Of a stretch of 64,000 bases of DNA, positions 36,401-46,126 are shown piece by piece. Where the stretch lies: positions 370,571-434,570 of the forward strand of contig NW_022985068.1 in assembly GCF_010015585.1 (NCBI RefSeq), written 5' to 3'. The position numbers and the translations under genes were made by a program. How positions within the stretch are numbered: position 1 is the first letter of the stretch; the number at the start of each line of letters is the position of its first letter. The notes beneath the pieces were generated by a model. That model made no database searches. It had not been told where the DNA came from and worked only from the letters and a program-made list of their open reading frames with translations. The DNA comes from Eremomyces bilateralis CBS 781.70 (lineage: Eukaryota; Ascomycota; Dothideomycetes; Eremomycetales; Eremomycetaceae).

Positions 36401-37076
36401 TGAGAGAAGCGTCAGGACGATGGCATAGCCAAGTTGAGGGAACACTCGCTGCATCGAGTGCCTTAAAAGGCTCGCAGAATCCTACTGGTCAAGTAGGCCA
36501 GCTGTCAATATTAACCATGGCACAAATTGGAGAGAACGGATATCGGTATGGTCGGTGTTCGTTGAACTACCTCCCATCATACTCAGACGGCAGGCTGCGT
36601 CGATCAACCAGTGCTTCTTCCATTCTCCCAGGAGTCATTGAATTATTTACATTTGAAATTTTCGAGTCACTATTTTCATTAATAACATGGTAATCAGTCA
36701 TTTCACCTTCTTCAAGAGTTTTGGCAGCCGCTGCCGAAATTTTTGCTAGCGACTCAGGTCATTCGTCCACAGATATGCACTGTTATTCTGCAACCTGGAA
36801 CGGAAAGACGAGGACCGTGGCATATTTAAACATTGCAACCTATTTCTCGTTCAACAGAGTAGCCAGTAATGAAAAAGCTTCCTGTATAAGCAAGCCCTAG
36901 ATCCTCTATATCTGCTCGATATGATCGGTCTATATTCTATATTACCTGGACCCTTCCCCACACCGGATGCTCGATTGCTTTCCCATGAAGGCTATATCGA
37001 AAACTTTCCATAAGATGCATTTCCTTTCCAGTCTCTACGTCAAGATCTGCATTTTCTGTTTCCATCATTTGGCAAA
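33415..37076. promoter_or_regulatory. 3.7 kb gene-free region between divergent RasGAP and LPMO genes
   Basis: No coding sequence, tRNA or transposon is recognisable in this stretch, the longest gene-poor segment of the window. It should hold the RasGAP promoter and leader at the left and the LPMO promoter at the right. Close to the LPMO start, CATATTTAAA at 36821-36830 could serve as a TATA element. CCCCAC at 36956-36961 fits the reverse complement of the CreA consensus SYGGRG, suggesting carbon-catabolite control; a six-base match is weak evidence. Non-coding RNA genes cannot be excluded. Confidence 0.45.
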
Positions 37077-38125
37077 ATGAAGGCGACCACGGGGGCCTTC
37101 GCCCTTACTTTCATCACATCGGTTGCAGCGCATGGATTTGTGAGGAGCGTGAATGTTGATGGAGCCATGTCAGTCACCCTTAAACTCATACGCACGGTTC
37201 TCCGACATACTAATAGAACCAGATATCCCGGTTTCAACCCGTAACTAGCCCCCACGGCTCCAATGTTTCTATTCTCACCACATACAGGCATATGGACGGT
37301 GAATTGGGCGCAAAGCGGATAGTATTCGGTTTCGACGCCAGCCGCGCCAACGTCGACGGAACCGCCGCAATCACCGACCCCAACGCGCCCGGCCTCGCGT
37401 GCAACAGCAAGCCCACCCCACCCGGCGACAAGGCCGAAGCGCGGGCCGGCAGCCAAATCGAGTTCCGCTGGACCGAATGGCTCCCGAGCCACCGCGGTCC
37501 GATCACCACCTACATGGCGCCTTACGAGGGCGACATCGCCGCCGTCGATGTGAATAAACTGCAGTTCTTCAAAATTGATGAAGAGGCGTTGTATGCGGAC
37601 GAGCAGTTCGGGGAAATAGACGATGTTCCCTGGGCGGTGAAGCCGAACTGGGCGACCGACAAGATGATCCAGGCGAACGGCGTGTGGAACGTCACGATTC
37701 CGTGGGATATCAAGCCGGGGAACTACGTGGTCCGCCACGAGCTGCTCGCGCTGCATTTCGCGACCGAGCACAGTAATTATAAGAGTTTCGGCATCGTGGC
37801 ACCGCAGTTCTATCCGTCTTGCTACCACGTCGGGATCACTGGGAATGGAACCGCCACGCCGACGGGCGTCACATTCCCCGGCACATACCAACCGACCGAT
37901 CCGGGGCTGATCTTTGACATATACCAGAACAAGACTGAGTATCCCATTCCCGGCCCGGCAGTGTATCTTCCCAAAGGCCCGGCGCCAGAGCTAGAGGCAA
38001 AGGAGCCGAGAATCATCAGTCCGACGGGGGATCCGGCGAAGGATGCGGAGTACATGAAAGCGATGGAGGGCGAGCTCAGCTTCTATGCAAACATAACTAA
38101 TCGCATCTACAAGGTCGGAGGATGA
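37077..38125 (+). CDS. Lytic polysaccharide monooxygenase, AA9 family (secreted)
   Basis: AA9 enzymes are copper-dependent and cleave cellulose or related glucans oxidatively outside the cell. Exons are 37077-37168, 37223-37240 (only 18 nt) and 37288-38125, giving 315 residues. The signal peptide is residues 1-18 and is followed by H19, which becomes the N-terminal copper ligand of the histidine brace (HGFVRS). The second ligand is H105 in WLPSHRGP and the axial tyrosine is Y212 in PQFYPSCY; Q210 is also kept, so the active site looks complete. C75 and C215 probably form the conserved disulfide. The segment YPGFNP encoded by the small exon is typical of AA9 proteins, which supports including it. 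There is no CBM1; instead about 60 residues, Pro/Glu-rich then amphipathic, follow the catalytic domain. Plant-cell-wall breakdown is the family role; the actual substrate is not known. Confidence 0.93.
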
Positions 38126-39524
38126 TGGCGCGGCATGTGAACATAAGACCATTACTCCTTCCGAAATTCTGTCTCGTCAAACTCTGTTACGGAATTACCT
38201 ACCTAGCTTGAAATCAAACATGTGTGGACGCAAGCCCTCGCCAGTCAAGTTGGCACAGAGGTCGCACTTCTATTGGTCATCGACGATAATAAGGAATTAT
38301 CAGACCCTGAAAGTGAAAACATGCTTCCCAAGCCCTCCATCATAGATCGATTATGCTCGGCCGCCTGCGCCAATACAGACAACAGTCCGGATGTTCCGCG
38401 TGCTTGTCCAATCGAATAACCGCGCGTTTAACCGCGAATGGGGTGGTGTCCGTAGTGCACATCATCGAGATTCTAAGAAGTGTAACTAGGTAGTCGGACT
38501 ATCGGAGTCCTCGGAGAGCATCGGCGATCGAGCTGCTTTATTGTCCAGGGGCTTCCATGATCCTGCATTTTAGCGGGGAGGTTGCTGAGCAAATGTATAA
38601 TTATTACTCGATAGTTTGCAACATTGTGAATCTAACAAAATGAAGTTATCCGAAGCATATAGCGATCGGCGACCGTCCATTCTCGAAGGAGTGTGCGTAT
38701 AGGATAATGTGGAAGTCAGTGGTGATCAGTGCCTTGTTCGTTGGACCCTGACTGTGGGGGGGAACCTGCAAGCACTTCTTCGTCTTCATCACCATCCTGG
38801 CACCTCGCTAACAACAGCCCGTTAGACTGTCCAGCCACTGGAAACATCATCTCAACATCGCTACACATATACCATATAACATATTGCAGCTATTTCTTGC
38901 AGTTGAGCCATCAAAGAATCAGTCTCGTGTGATGCTGAAGTGGTTGACACCTGACAGACGGTGGTGGTGCTGGTGAGACGTTACAGACGCAGGAGAAACG
39001 CGCCAATAAACCTTTGTTCCGGTCTCCGGAGCCAAATTCTAGAACGGTCCAATTCTTCGCCGCGGGTGGGAACAAGGAGATGGCACCGTAGCAGCCCTGG
39101 CCGGATCATGCGGGCACTAATTACAGGAATTAGTGCAACCTTGCGATCGGACGCATCACTGAAGATCGGAAATCTGTCGCCCTGTAGGCTGTAGCTGAGC
39201 GTGTGAACGAAACACCGCGGACCGCGATATCTGCGATGTGGTGAGATATGCGAGCCCTCGCTGTCTCTCTGTTATTTGACGATCTGACTACAGCATTATT
39301 GGCAGTTTCACCAGTTTGGCACACTACCCTACGGCTTGCGCATCCCGAAACTCCGTAACTCGGCGCCCGCTTGCCCGTGTGGTTCGATATATTGAGCCAG
39401 GACACCAAACACAAGACTCGGCTTATTCAAACGTTCGCTCAACGGCGATTCGAATACACTCGGCAACAGAACTATCGGCCAGTGCGCTGAACACTGTTTC
39501 GGGCCGTTATGAGTTAAGGACTGA
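38126..39524 (+). promoter_or_regulatory. FRQ upstream region with clock-box-like motifs and small ORFs
   Basis: This 1.4 kb interval precedes FRQ. In Neurospora the corresponding region is a long promoter and leader bound by the White Collar complex, whose sites centre on GATC-type cores such as GATCGA. Here GATCGA occurs at 38345-38350 and 38526-38531, and the palindrome CGATCG at 38525-38530, 38663-38668 and 39144-39149. Several short plus-strand ORFs (38222-38419, 38729-38932, 38961-39194, 39316-39528) precede the start, reminiscent of the uORF-rich frq leader. The functional reading is inference; only the motifs and frames are seen. Confidence 0.45.
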
Positions 39525-42317
39525 ATGACCCAATGTGTCCAGCGTAGCGCTGGATCACCAAATCCAATCTCCACCGTCCGACGTAGCAAAGTGGAGATGA
39601 CGCACCGGCTTCGAACGGACCCTATCGATGTCGAACGACCGGAACTGCATCCTCGACGACCTCCTGATTATCGGCCTGTTTTGCTATGGCATAAGACGCC
39701 AGGAATGCAACTGTCGCAGCAGAGCATCCTTGCGGATCCGTCTGGCACATCTTCGACTTCCGCAAGCCATATATCCGTGCCAACCAAACCCTCTATCCAC
39801 AAGAACATCTCCAGCAAAAGCAGCAATGCGGAACGATGGTTTGAGTTGTCGAACAACAACGTTCAAAGATGGAATTCCTTGATGGACAACGAGCCGCCGT
39901 TCTTCCTCCGAAATCCTTCGTCTTCTAAAGCGACTCCTTCCGAGGGCTGTCCCCCTTTCTTTCAGCCTCTCAACGCCCTTCCCTGCCACCCGGAACCTCC
40001 GCCGCAACAAGAGAGTTCGTCAGAGGATTTCCGGAGCATCATTGATGATCTGACGATCAAGAATAAGCGGCTTCGGCGGAGGTTGAGGAAGTACGAGAAG
40101 GTTCATGATGGCCATTTGAACGATCAGAAACTCTTCGAGATTCGGGTTCATGGTCTGAATCGGGAGCGGAAAACCGAATTGGAGGGTATCCTTCGGCAGT
40201 TTGCGACAACTGCTGACCATCAGAGGCCGATGGATGCGGTAACTGGCACTGGAGCTACAAGTAATGGGATAGGCACTGTGGAACCCAAGCGGAGTTTATT
40301 CATCAAAAATCCCTCTAGAAATTCCGATTCGGCATACGCATCGATGTTCATGTCAGGCCAGAACCCATCAATCCAGAACCTTTCCAAGCAGATCTCCACA
40401 CACTCTTCGTCGATGAACAGTAATCAAAGTACATCTTGGAGAGCCCTATCCTCCCGTCAGCAGCAAGACATCCAATCCTACCCTAAGGATATACCTACAG
40501 GGTTACGTCCACAACCATCCGCGACTCTGTCAGAAAAGGCTCGAAGGAAGCTTGTTGTTCGTCGACTGGAACAGATCTTCGCCGGTAAAGGTCCCGTGGG
40601 CGCGCACGAGCATCCCGAGCAGCAGGAAGAGATTGCACAATCCGCTGCGCGGGCGGATAAAAAGTTGATTGAAGACATGGGTCGGCGGGATAAGGATGAG
40701 GATATGCGTGAAGCGCGCATCATGCCAAAGGATTCACTGGATATAGCCAAGGCAGATCAACCAGGGAAGTTGGAAGATGGATCTACGAGTGACGTGGAGA
40801 TGACCAGCGACAACGGCCCCGATCAGCGACCGACACGTCCGCTGGATCTTGATCCACATCGTGCGCAGGACCCGCGAGAGAACATCGAGTATATCCGACA
40901 TCTGGGATTCTTGCCGGCAGGCTCCGATTCGAGCGAACCGCGAACAGATGACCACGGGTGGGTTTACCTGAACATCTTAACCAACATGGCGCAGCTGCAC
41001 ACGATCAGTGTGACCACCGACTTTGTGAAGAACGCGATATCGGAATACAGCCAGAAGTTGGAGTTGTCGCACGATGGATGCAAAGCGCGCTGGAGAGGTG
41101 GCCGCGACGTCACTCGCACCAGCAGCGATGCGTCGCTGGAAGAGAAGGACGAGCTCGGGGGCGAAGATGATAATGCAGGGCCCCCTCGAAAGCGGGCGAA
41201 GGTTAGCGTTGGTACAAGTGGTCAATCCTGCCGTGGCTCGAACGGAATGCAATCTACCCCCGACTCGAAGTCGAATTATAAATACGCCTATCAACCACTC
41301 TTCTTCCGGAGGGAAAGCTCGGAAGACGATGAGGAGGACTCAGACGAGTTCTCACCCTGGTCCTCGCCTCAACATGGTCAAGCAACTGGAAACTCTTCCG
41401 GCCTTACCAGCTCTGGCGTCGATAACGCCAACCGCCGACGACATCGAGAAGACGGTCCGATCATATTCTACAATAAAGCGCCGTTCTTCACCGACTTGAG
41501 CGGCGACCACACTCCTCTCTCCCACCAAATCCTGTCGCAGCCCCAAGCAGATGACCTCCAAGCTCGAAAGCCCATCGGCCTCAAGCGCGAACGCATATTC
41601 TCTTACGACTCCCGCGGCGACACCGACCTGTCCGATCGTCCCTTGAACTACGTCCCAACATCTGAAATCGGCGGGAATTCAGACAAACCCCCTCTGGAAC
41701 CCTCGTCCGATGACCTCAGATTCTCCCCAGGATTTCTCCAAAGCTACCTATCGTCCAACGACGAGCGACCCCGCGGCGTCGACTTCGAAGCCTCCGGGAT
41801 CGGTGGCGTCCAGCCGAGCGACCACTTTGCCATCGATGTCCGCAGCATACAGACCGTTCACGGACCCCGGGAGCAGAACCACCACTCCCATCGCCATCAC
41901 TCGCGGCTCTACCAATCGAAGATCGCCGATGCGTTATCGCAACGGCCAAGCCACGAGCGCAAAGGATTATGCGAACCCCACCAAGGAAGGCCCTCTCCCG
42001 CCGCCAATCCTAACCAGATCATCTCCTCCCGCCTCCGCAACCTCCCCGTTTCCATCCTCCCCCCACCCACGTTTCTATCACTCCCATCCACCGACTCCGA
42101 CGTCTCCGACTCCGACGAAGGCCGAGACACCTCGAGCGTCTCCGCCAAGCACGGCCTGGATCTGTGGCCCGCGCTGATAGATTCCCACGAGGTGGAGATA
42201 GAGGATTCCGGCGGGTATTTCTCGGAAGATGAGGGCGGATCCAGCGACCTGTTGGCAGACGTGGATCTGCGAGCTGCAGGTTATGCAGGAGGTAGCGGCG
42301 GCGGGGAATTGAAATGA
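39525..42317 (+). CDS. frq: Circadian clock protein FREQUENCY (FRQ)
   Basis: FRQ is the negative element of the fungal circadian oscillator: with FRH and casein kinase 1 it inhibits the White Collar complex and is progressively phosphorylated. The uninterrupted frame encodes 930 residues; Neurospora FRQ has 989. Conserved elements in order are SSNAERWFELSNNNV (99-113), NEPPFFLRN (122-130), a coiled coil at about 168-228 (DDLTIKNKRLRRRLRKYEK, KLFEIRVHGL), a CK1-interaction type helix LSEKARRKLVVRRLEQIF (335-352), and the second CK1-binding type segment ENIEYIRHLGF (452-462). Further on come GWVYLNILTNMAQLH (478-492), ARWRGG (521-526), a nuclear signal PPRKRAKVS (553-561), and the FRH-binding-like block DGPIIFYNKAPFFTDLSGD (643-661). 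Late LPVSILPPPTF (840-850) also fits. Low-complexity Ser/Pro/Asp linkers separate them, as expected for a disordered, multiply phosphorylated protein. In-frame ATGs at codons 1, 25, 61 and 120 leave the start uncertain. Confidence 0.93.
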   Translation: MTQCVQRSAGSPNPISTVRRSKVEMTHRLRTDPIDVERPELHPRRPPDYRPVLLWHKTPGMQLSQQSILADPSGTSSTSASHISVPTKPSIHKNISSKSSNAERWFELSNNNVQRWNSLMDNEPPFFLRNPSSSKATPSEGCPPFFQPLNALPCHPEPPPQQESSSEDFRSIIDDLTIKNKRLRRRLRKYEKVHDGHLNDQKLFEIRVHGLNRERKTELEGILRQFATTADHQRPMDAVTGTGATSNGIGTVEPKRSLFIKNPSRNSDSAYASMFMSGQNPSIQNLSKQISTHSSSMNSNQSTSWRALSSRQQQDIQSYPKDIPTGLRPQPSATLSEKARRKLVVRRLEQIFAGKGPVGAHEHPEQQEEIAQSAARADKKLIEDMGRRDKDEDMREARIMPKDSLDIAKADQPGKLEDGSTSDVEMTSDNGPDQRPTRPLDLDPHRAQDPRENIEYIRHLGFLPAGSDSSEPRTDDHGWVYLNILTNMAQLHTISVTTDFVKNAISEYSQKLELSHDGCKARWRGGRDVTRTSSDASLEEKDELGGEDDNAGPPRKRAKVSVGTSGQSCRGSNGMQSTPDSKSNYKYAYQPLFFRRESSEDDEEDSDEFSPWSSPQHGQATGNSSGLTSSGVDNANRRRHREDGPIIFYNKAPFFTDLSGDHTPLSHQILSQPQADDLQARKPIGLKRERIFSYDSRGDTDLSDRPLNYVPTSEIGGNSDKPPLEPSSDDLRFSPGFLQSYLSSNDERPRGVDFEASGIGGVQPSDHFAIDVRSIQTVHGPREQNHHSHRHHSRLYQSKIADALSQRPSHERKGLCEPHQGRPSPAANPNQIISSRLRNLPVSILPPPTFLSLPSTDSDVSDSDEGRDTSSVSAKHGLDLWPALIDSHEVEIEDSGGYFSEDEGGSSDLLADVDLRAAGYAGGSGGGELK

Positions 42318-42788
42318 GAAGGAAGACGGAGGTTGGGAGATTAAGAAATGATTCACGGTCATGGACATGATGTTTTAGGACATTGACGGCGCCTTTTTGG
42401 TTTGGCGATTCGAGTTCGATTGTCGCGTCGAGCATGGAAATGGTTACCATTTATGGTAGCGCATTTTACATGAGCGAAAGGTAACTCTTACCTATTTTTG
42501 ACAGCCTTACATAACATCGAGGAAATTGAGAAACCTTCGACGAGCAGAATTCAGACAATAGATGTCTCCATTGCGTCTACATTTTGACTCCCTAGTGACC
42601 GCGTCCTATTATGATTGCGATGCGTGACGTCAATTGCAACTCGCGTTCCCCTGTCAATCACGTGCAGACGCGTCCGCGTAAAGTGTTTCGCGTCGTCAGA
42701 ACAACCTTCAGATTCACTTCCATCCACGGCCCGGCATATCACACCAAAACCCAATTCTCCCCAAAATATACCAGACAAGCCAGGAAGT
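42318..42788. other. Spacer between FRQ and MSH2
   Basis: This 471-nt stretch holds the FRQ 3' UTR and the MSH2 promoter. No gene is seen. The MSH2 frame is open upstream to 42615, but family similarity begins at 42789. Confidence 0.5.
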
Positions 42789-45700
42789 ATGGGGTCACGT
42801 CCGGATTTGAAGGTGGACGACGAGGTCGGCTTTATTAGATTCTTCCGGAACCTGCCCACCACCAACGGGGACACCGTCCGAATATTCGACCGGGGCGAGT
42901 TCTACACGGCACATGGGGAGGATGCTCAGCTCATTGCGCGGACGGTATGTGTAGTTTTTCCTGGCAGTTGAATGAGGCAAAATTGGTCTAATTAGGCGCC
43001 TGCCAGGTCTACCGAACCACTTCGGTCATCCGACAACTTGGCCGCGAGCCAGGTCTTGACTCCGTCACGCTCTCCGTGACGGTGTTCCGAAACTTTCTTC
43101 GCGAAGCGCTGTTTCGGCTCGGCAAACGGGTGGAAGTATGGGAGAGTTCCGGCGGACGAATGAATTGGAAGATCACGAAGCGAGTATGTTCTCCAACCAG
43201 CCCTACATCTACCTTCGTACTGACCGAAACTTCAGGCTTCCCCAGGTAATCTCCAAGACATCGAAGACGATCTCGGCGGCCAAATCGACTCTGCCCCCAT
43301 CATCCTCGCCGTCAAAATCACCGCCCGCGCCGCCGAAGCCCGCCACGTAGGAGTTTGCTTCGCCGACGCCAGCGTGCGCGAGCTCGGCGTCTGCGAGTTC
43401 CTCGACAACGACCTCTACTCCAACCTCGAGTCGCTGCTCATCCAGCTCGGCGCGCGCGAATGCCTCGTACAGGCGGATGCGGCCGGCAAGAATGTGGATC
43501 TGGCGAAGATCCGCGCGATCGTCGACAACTGCGGGTGCGCGTTGGCGGAGCGGGCGTCGTCAGATTTTGCCACGAGAGATATTGAGCAGGATTTATCGAG
43601 GTTGTTGAGGGAAGAACGGGCCGCCGGGGTGTTGCCGCAGATGGATCTGAAGCTCGCGATGGGGAGCGCGGCGGCGCTGTTGAGGTATCTGGGGATCATG
43701 TCGGATTCATCGAATTTCGGGCAATATCAGCTGTACCAGCACGATCTGTCGCAGTACATGAAGCTCGACGCGTCGGCGGTTCGAGCGCTAAACCTGATGC
43801 CTGGCCCTAGAGACGGCGCGAAGACGATGAGCCTGTATGGACTCCTGAATCATTGCAAGACACCAATCGGGAGTCGGTTGCTCGCACAGTGGTTAAAGCA
43901 GCCACTAATGAATGTCGAGGAAATTGAGCGGAGACAGCAGCTGGTGGAGGCGTTCGTGGAGGATACAGCGCTACGGCAGACAATGCAGGAGGAGCATCTC
44001 AGGAGCATTCCGGATTTGTATCGGCTCGCGAAGAAGTTTCAGCGGAAAGCGGCGAACTTGGAGGATGTGGTAAGGACGTATCAGGTCTCCATACGGCTGC
44101 CAGGATTTCTGGGGCTGCTGGATGCCGTGATGGATGAGAGGTATCAAGATGCTTTGGAAAAGGAGTACACGACCAAGCTTCGAGTAGGAAATTCGATCTC
44201 CGTTTACCGTTCTATACTAACAGCTATACAGGAGTACTCCAACAGCCTGGCGAAGCTACAGGAGATGGTCGAAACAACCGTGGACCTCGAAGCGCTCGAC
44301 AACCATGAGTTCATCATCAAACCAGAATTTGATGACAGCCTCAGGACCATTCGGAAAAGACTAGACAAGCTCAAGTACGAGATGGGAGTGGAGCAGAGGA
44401 AAATCGCTCAGGATCTTGACCTAGACATGGATAAGAAGCTATTCCTTGAGAATCACCGTGTACACGGCTGGTGCCTACGTGTCACTCGAGCGGTACGTGT
44501 TTCTCCTGCATGTGGACAATACAGTTCTAACTTCTTGATAGGAATCAAGTTGCATCCGCGGCAAGAGGCAATACCAAGAATGCTCTACACAGAAGAACGG
44601 TGTTTATTTCACCACCTCCACCCTCCAGGCATATCGACGAGAGTTTGACCGGCTTTCTGAGACCTACAACAGAACTCAAAGTGGCCTCGTAAACGAGGTG
44701 GTTGGTGTTGCTGGTAAGTCGTTGTACCCCTTTAAACCCTTCCCTTCTAAATAATCCCAGCATCATATTGTCCGGTCATAGAAAAATTAGCAGGCGTCAT
44801 CGCCCATCTTGATGTCATCGTCAGCCTAGCCCATGTTTCCGTTCACGCCCCTACACCATACACCCGACCCAAGATGCATGCCCGTGGCACGGGCAATACC
44901 ATTCTCAAGGAAGCCCGACATCCCTGCATGGAGATGCAAGACGACGTCCAATTCATCACCAACGATGTCACCCTCGAGCGCAGCAAATCCGAATTCCTCA
45001 TCATCACGGGCCCAAACATGGGCGGCAAATCCACGTATATCCGACAAATCGGCGTGATCGCGCTGATGGCTCAAGTCGGCTGCTTCGTCCCCTGCTCCGA
45101 AGCCGAACTCACCATATTTGACTGCATCCTCGCCCGCGTCGGCGCTAGCGACTCGCAACTCAAAGGCGTGTCGACCTTCATGGCGGAGATGTTAGAGACG
45201 GCGAACATCCTGAAGACCGCGACGAAAGAGTCGCTCGTCATCATCGACGAGCTGGGCCGTGGGACGAGCACGTACGACGGGTTCGGCCTCGCGTGGGCCA
45301 TCTCCGAGCACATCGTTCGCGAAATCGGGGCGTTCGCGTTGTTCGCGACCCATTTCCATGAGCTGACCGCCCTGGTCGACTCGTACCCGCAGGTCCAGAA
45401 CCTGCACGTCGTTGCGCACATCTCCGACGACGACGACGGCTCACAGTCGAAGCGAGAGGTCACGTTGCTCTACAAAGTGGAGCCTGGCGTCTGCGACCAG
45501 TCGTTTGGGATCCACGTCGCGGAGTTGGTACGTTTCCCGACGAAAGTCATCAACATGGCGAAGAGGAAGGCGGATGAGTTGGAGGACTTCTCCGGGAAGC
45601 ATGAGAAACTGACGAAGCAGGCGTCGAAGGAAGATGTGGAAACAGGGACGAGGATGTTGAAGGAATTGCTGAAGCAGTGGAAGCAAGAAGTCGAGGGAGG

Positions 45701-45803
45701 GGAGTTGAGTGAACAGGAGCAGGTGGAGAGGATGAGATCCTTGGTGAATTCGAATAAGGAGCTGTTGGAGAATCCGTTCTTCCAGAATGTTCAAGTTCTA
45801 TGA
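42789..45803 (+). CDS. MSH2: DNA mismatch repair protein MSH2
   Basis: MSH2 is the common subunit of the MutS-alpha (MSH2-MSH6) and MutS-beta (MSH2-MSH3) mismatch sensors in the nucleus. Exons are 42789-42944, 43007-43183, 43236-44492, 44542-44713 and 44761-45803, giving 934 residues, normal for the family. The N-terminal MutS I domain starts [14 protein letters not shown] and contains [14 protein letters not shown]. The connector and lever domains cover about 130-600. The ATPase at about 640-860 has Walker [11 protein letters not shown] (about 671-680), the ABC-like loop STFMAEM, Walker [13 protein letters not shown] and the FATHFHELT motif. A helical dimerisation region follows to the end. 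All catalytic motifs are intact. Each of the four introns (49-62 nt) contains a stop or shifts frame, so accurate splicing is needed. Confidence 0.97.
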
Positions 45804-46126
45804 GGGACGAAATAATACGGTATTGAGGGCATGACTTCGGCGTTGTCGGGATTGGTAAGGATAAGATTCCAGAATCACCTCCGGGAAAATCTAAATAAAA
45901 TAATTCTTCAGCCCTCTTGCCCTAACTACCAAGGACTTTTAATGTTGTCATACAGGTCCAAGCCAGGATATAATCGTGGGCCATGTTGAAGCGATAGATG
46001 CACTGTATCGCCGTGCAAGAATGGTATTGTTAAACAAATACAGTAATATCAAACACGCAATAGATAATTTCAATGGAGGACCATCTGAATCCAAGTCTCG
46101 ACATGAGATAGGCTGAAAATGCACAC
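45804..46126. other. 3' spacer between convergent MSH2 and SDR genes
   Basis: AT-rich sequence holding the two 3' UTRs; no gene is seen. Confidence 0.5.

Noticed and set aside
42019-42450. 143-codon minus-strand frame at the FRQ 3' end, considered as an antisense (qrf-like) coding gene
   Set aside because: It is a mirror of the Ser/Pro/Asp-rich FRQ coding sequence and has no motif. Antisense RNA may exist, but a protein is not supported.
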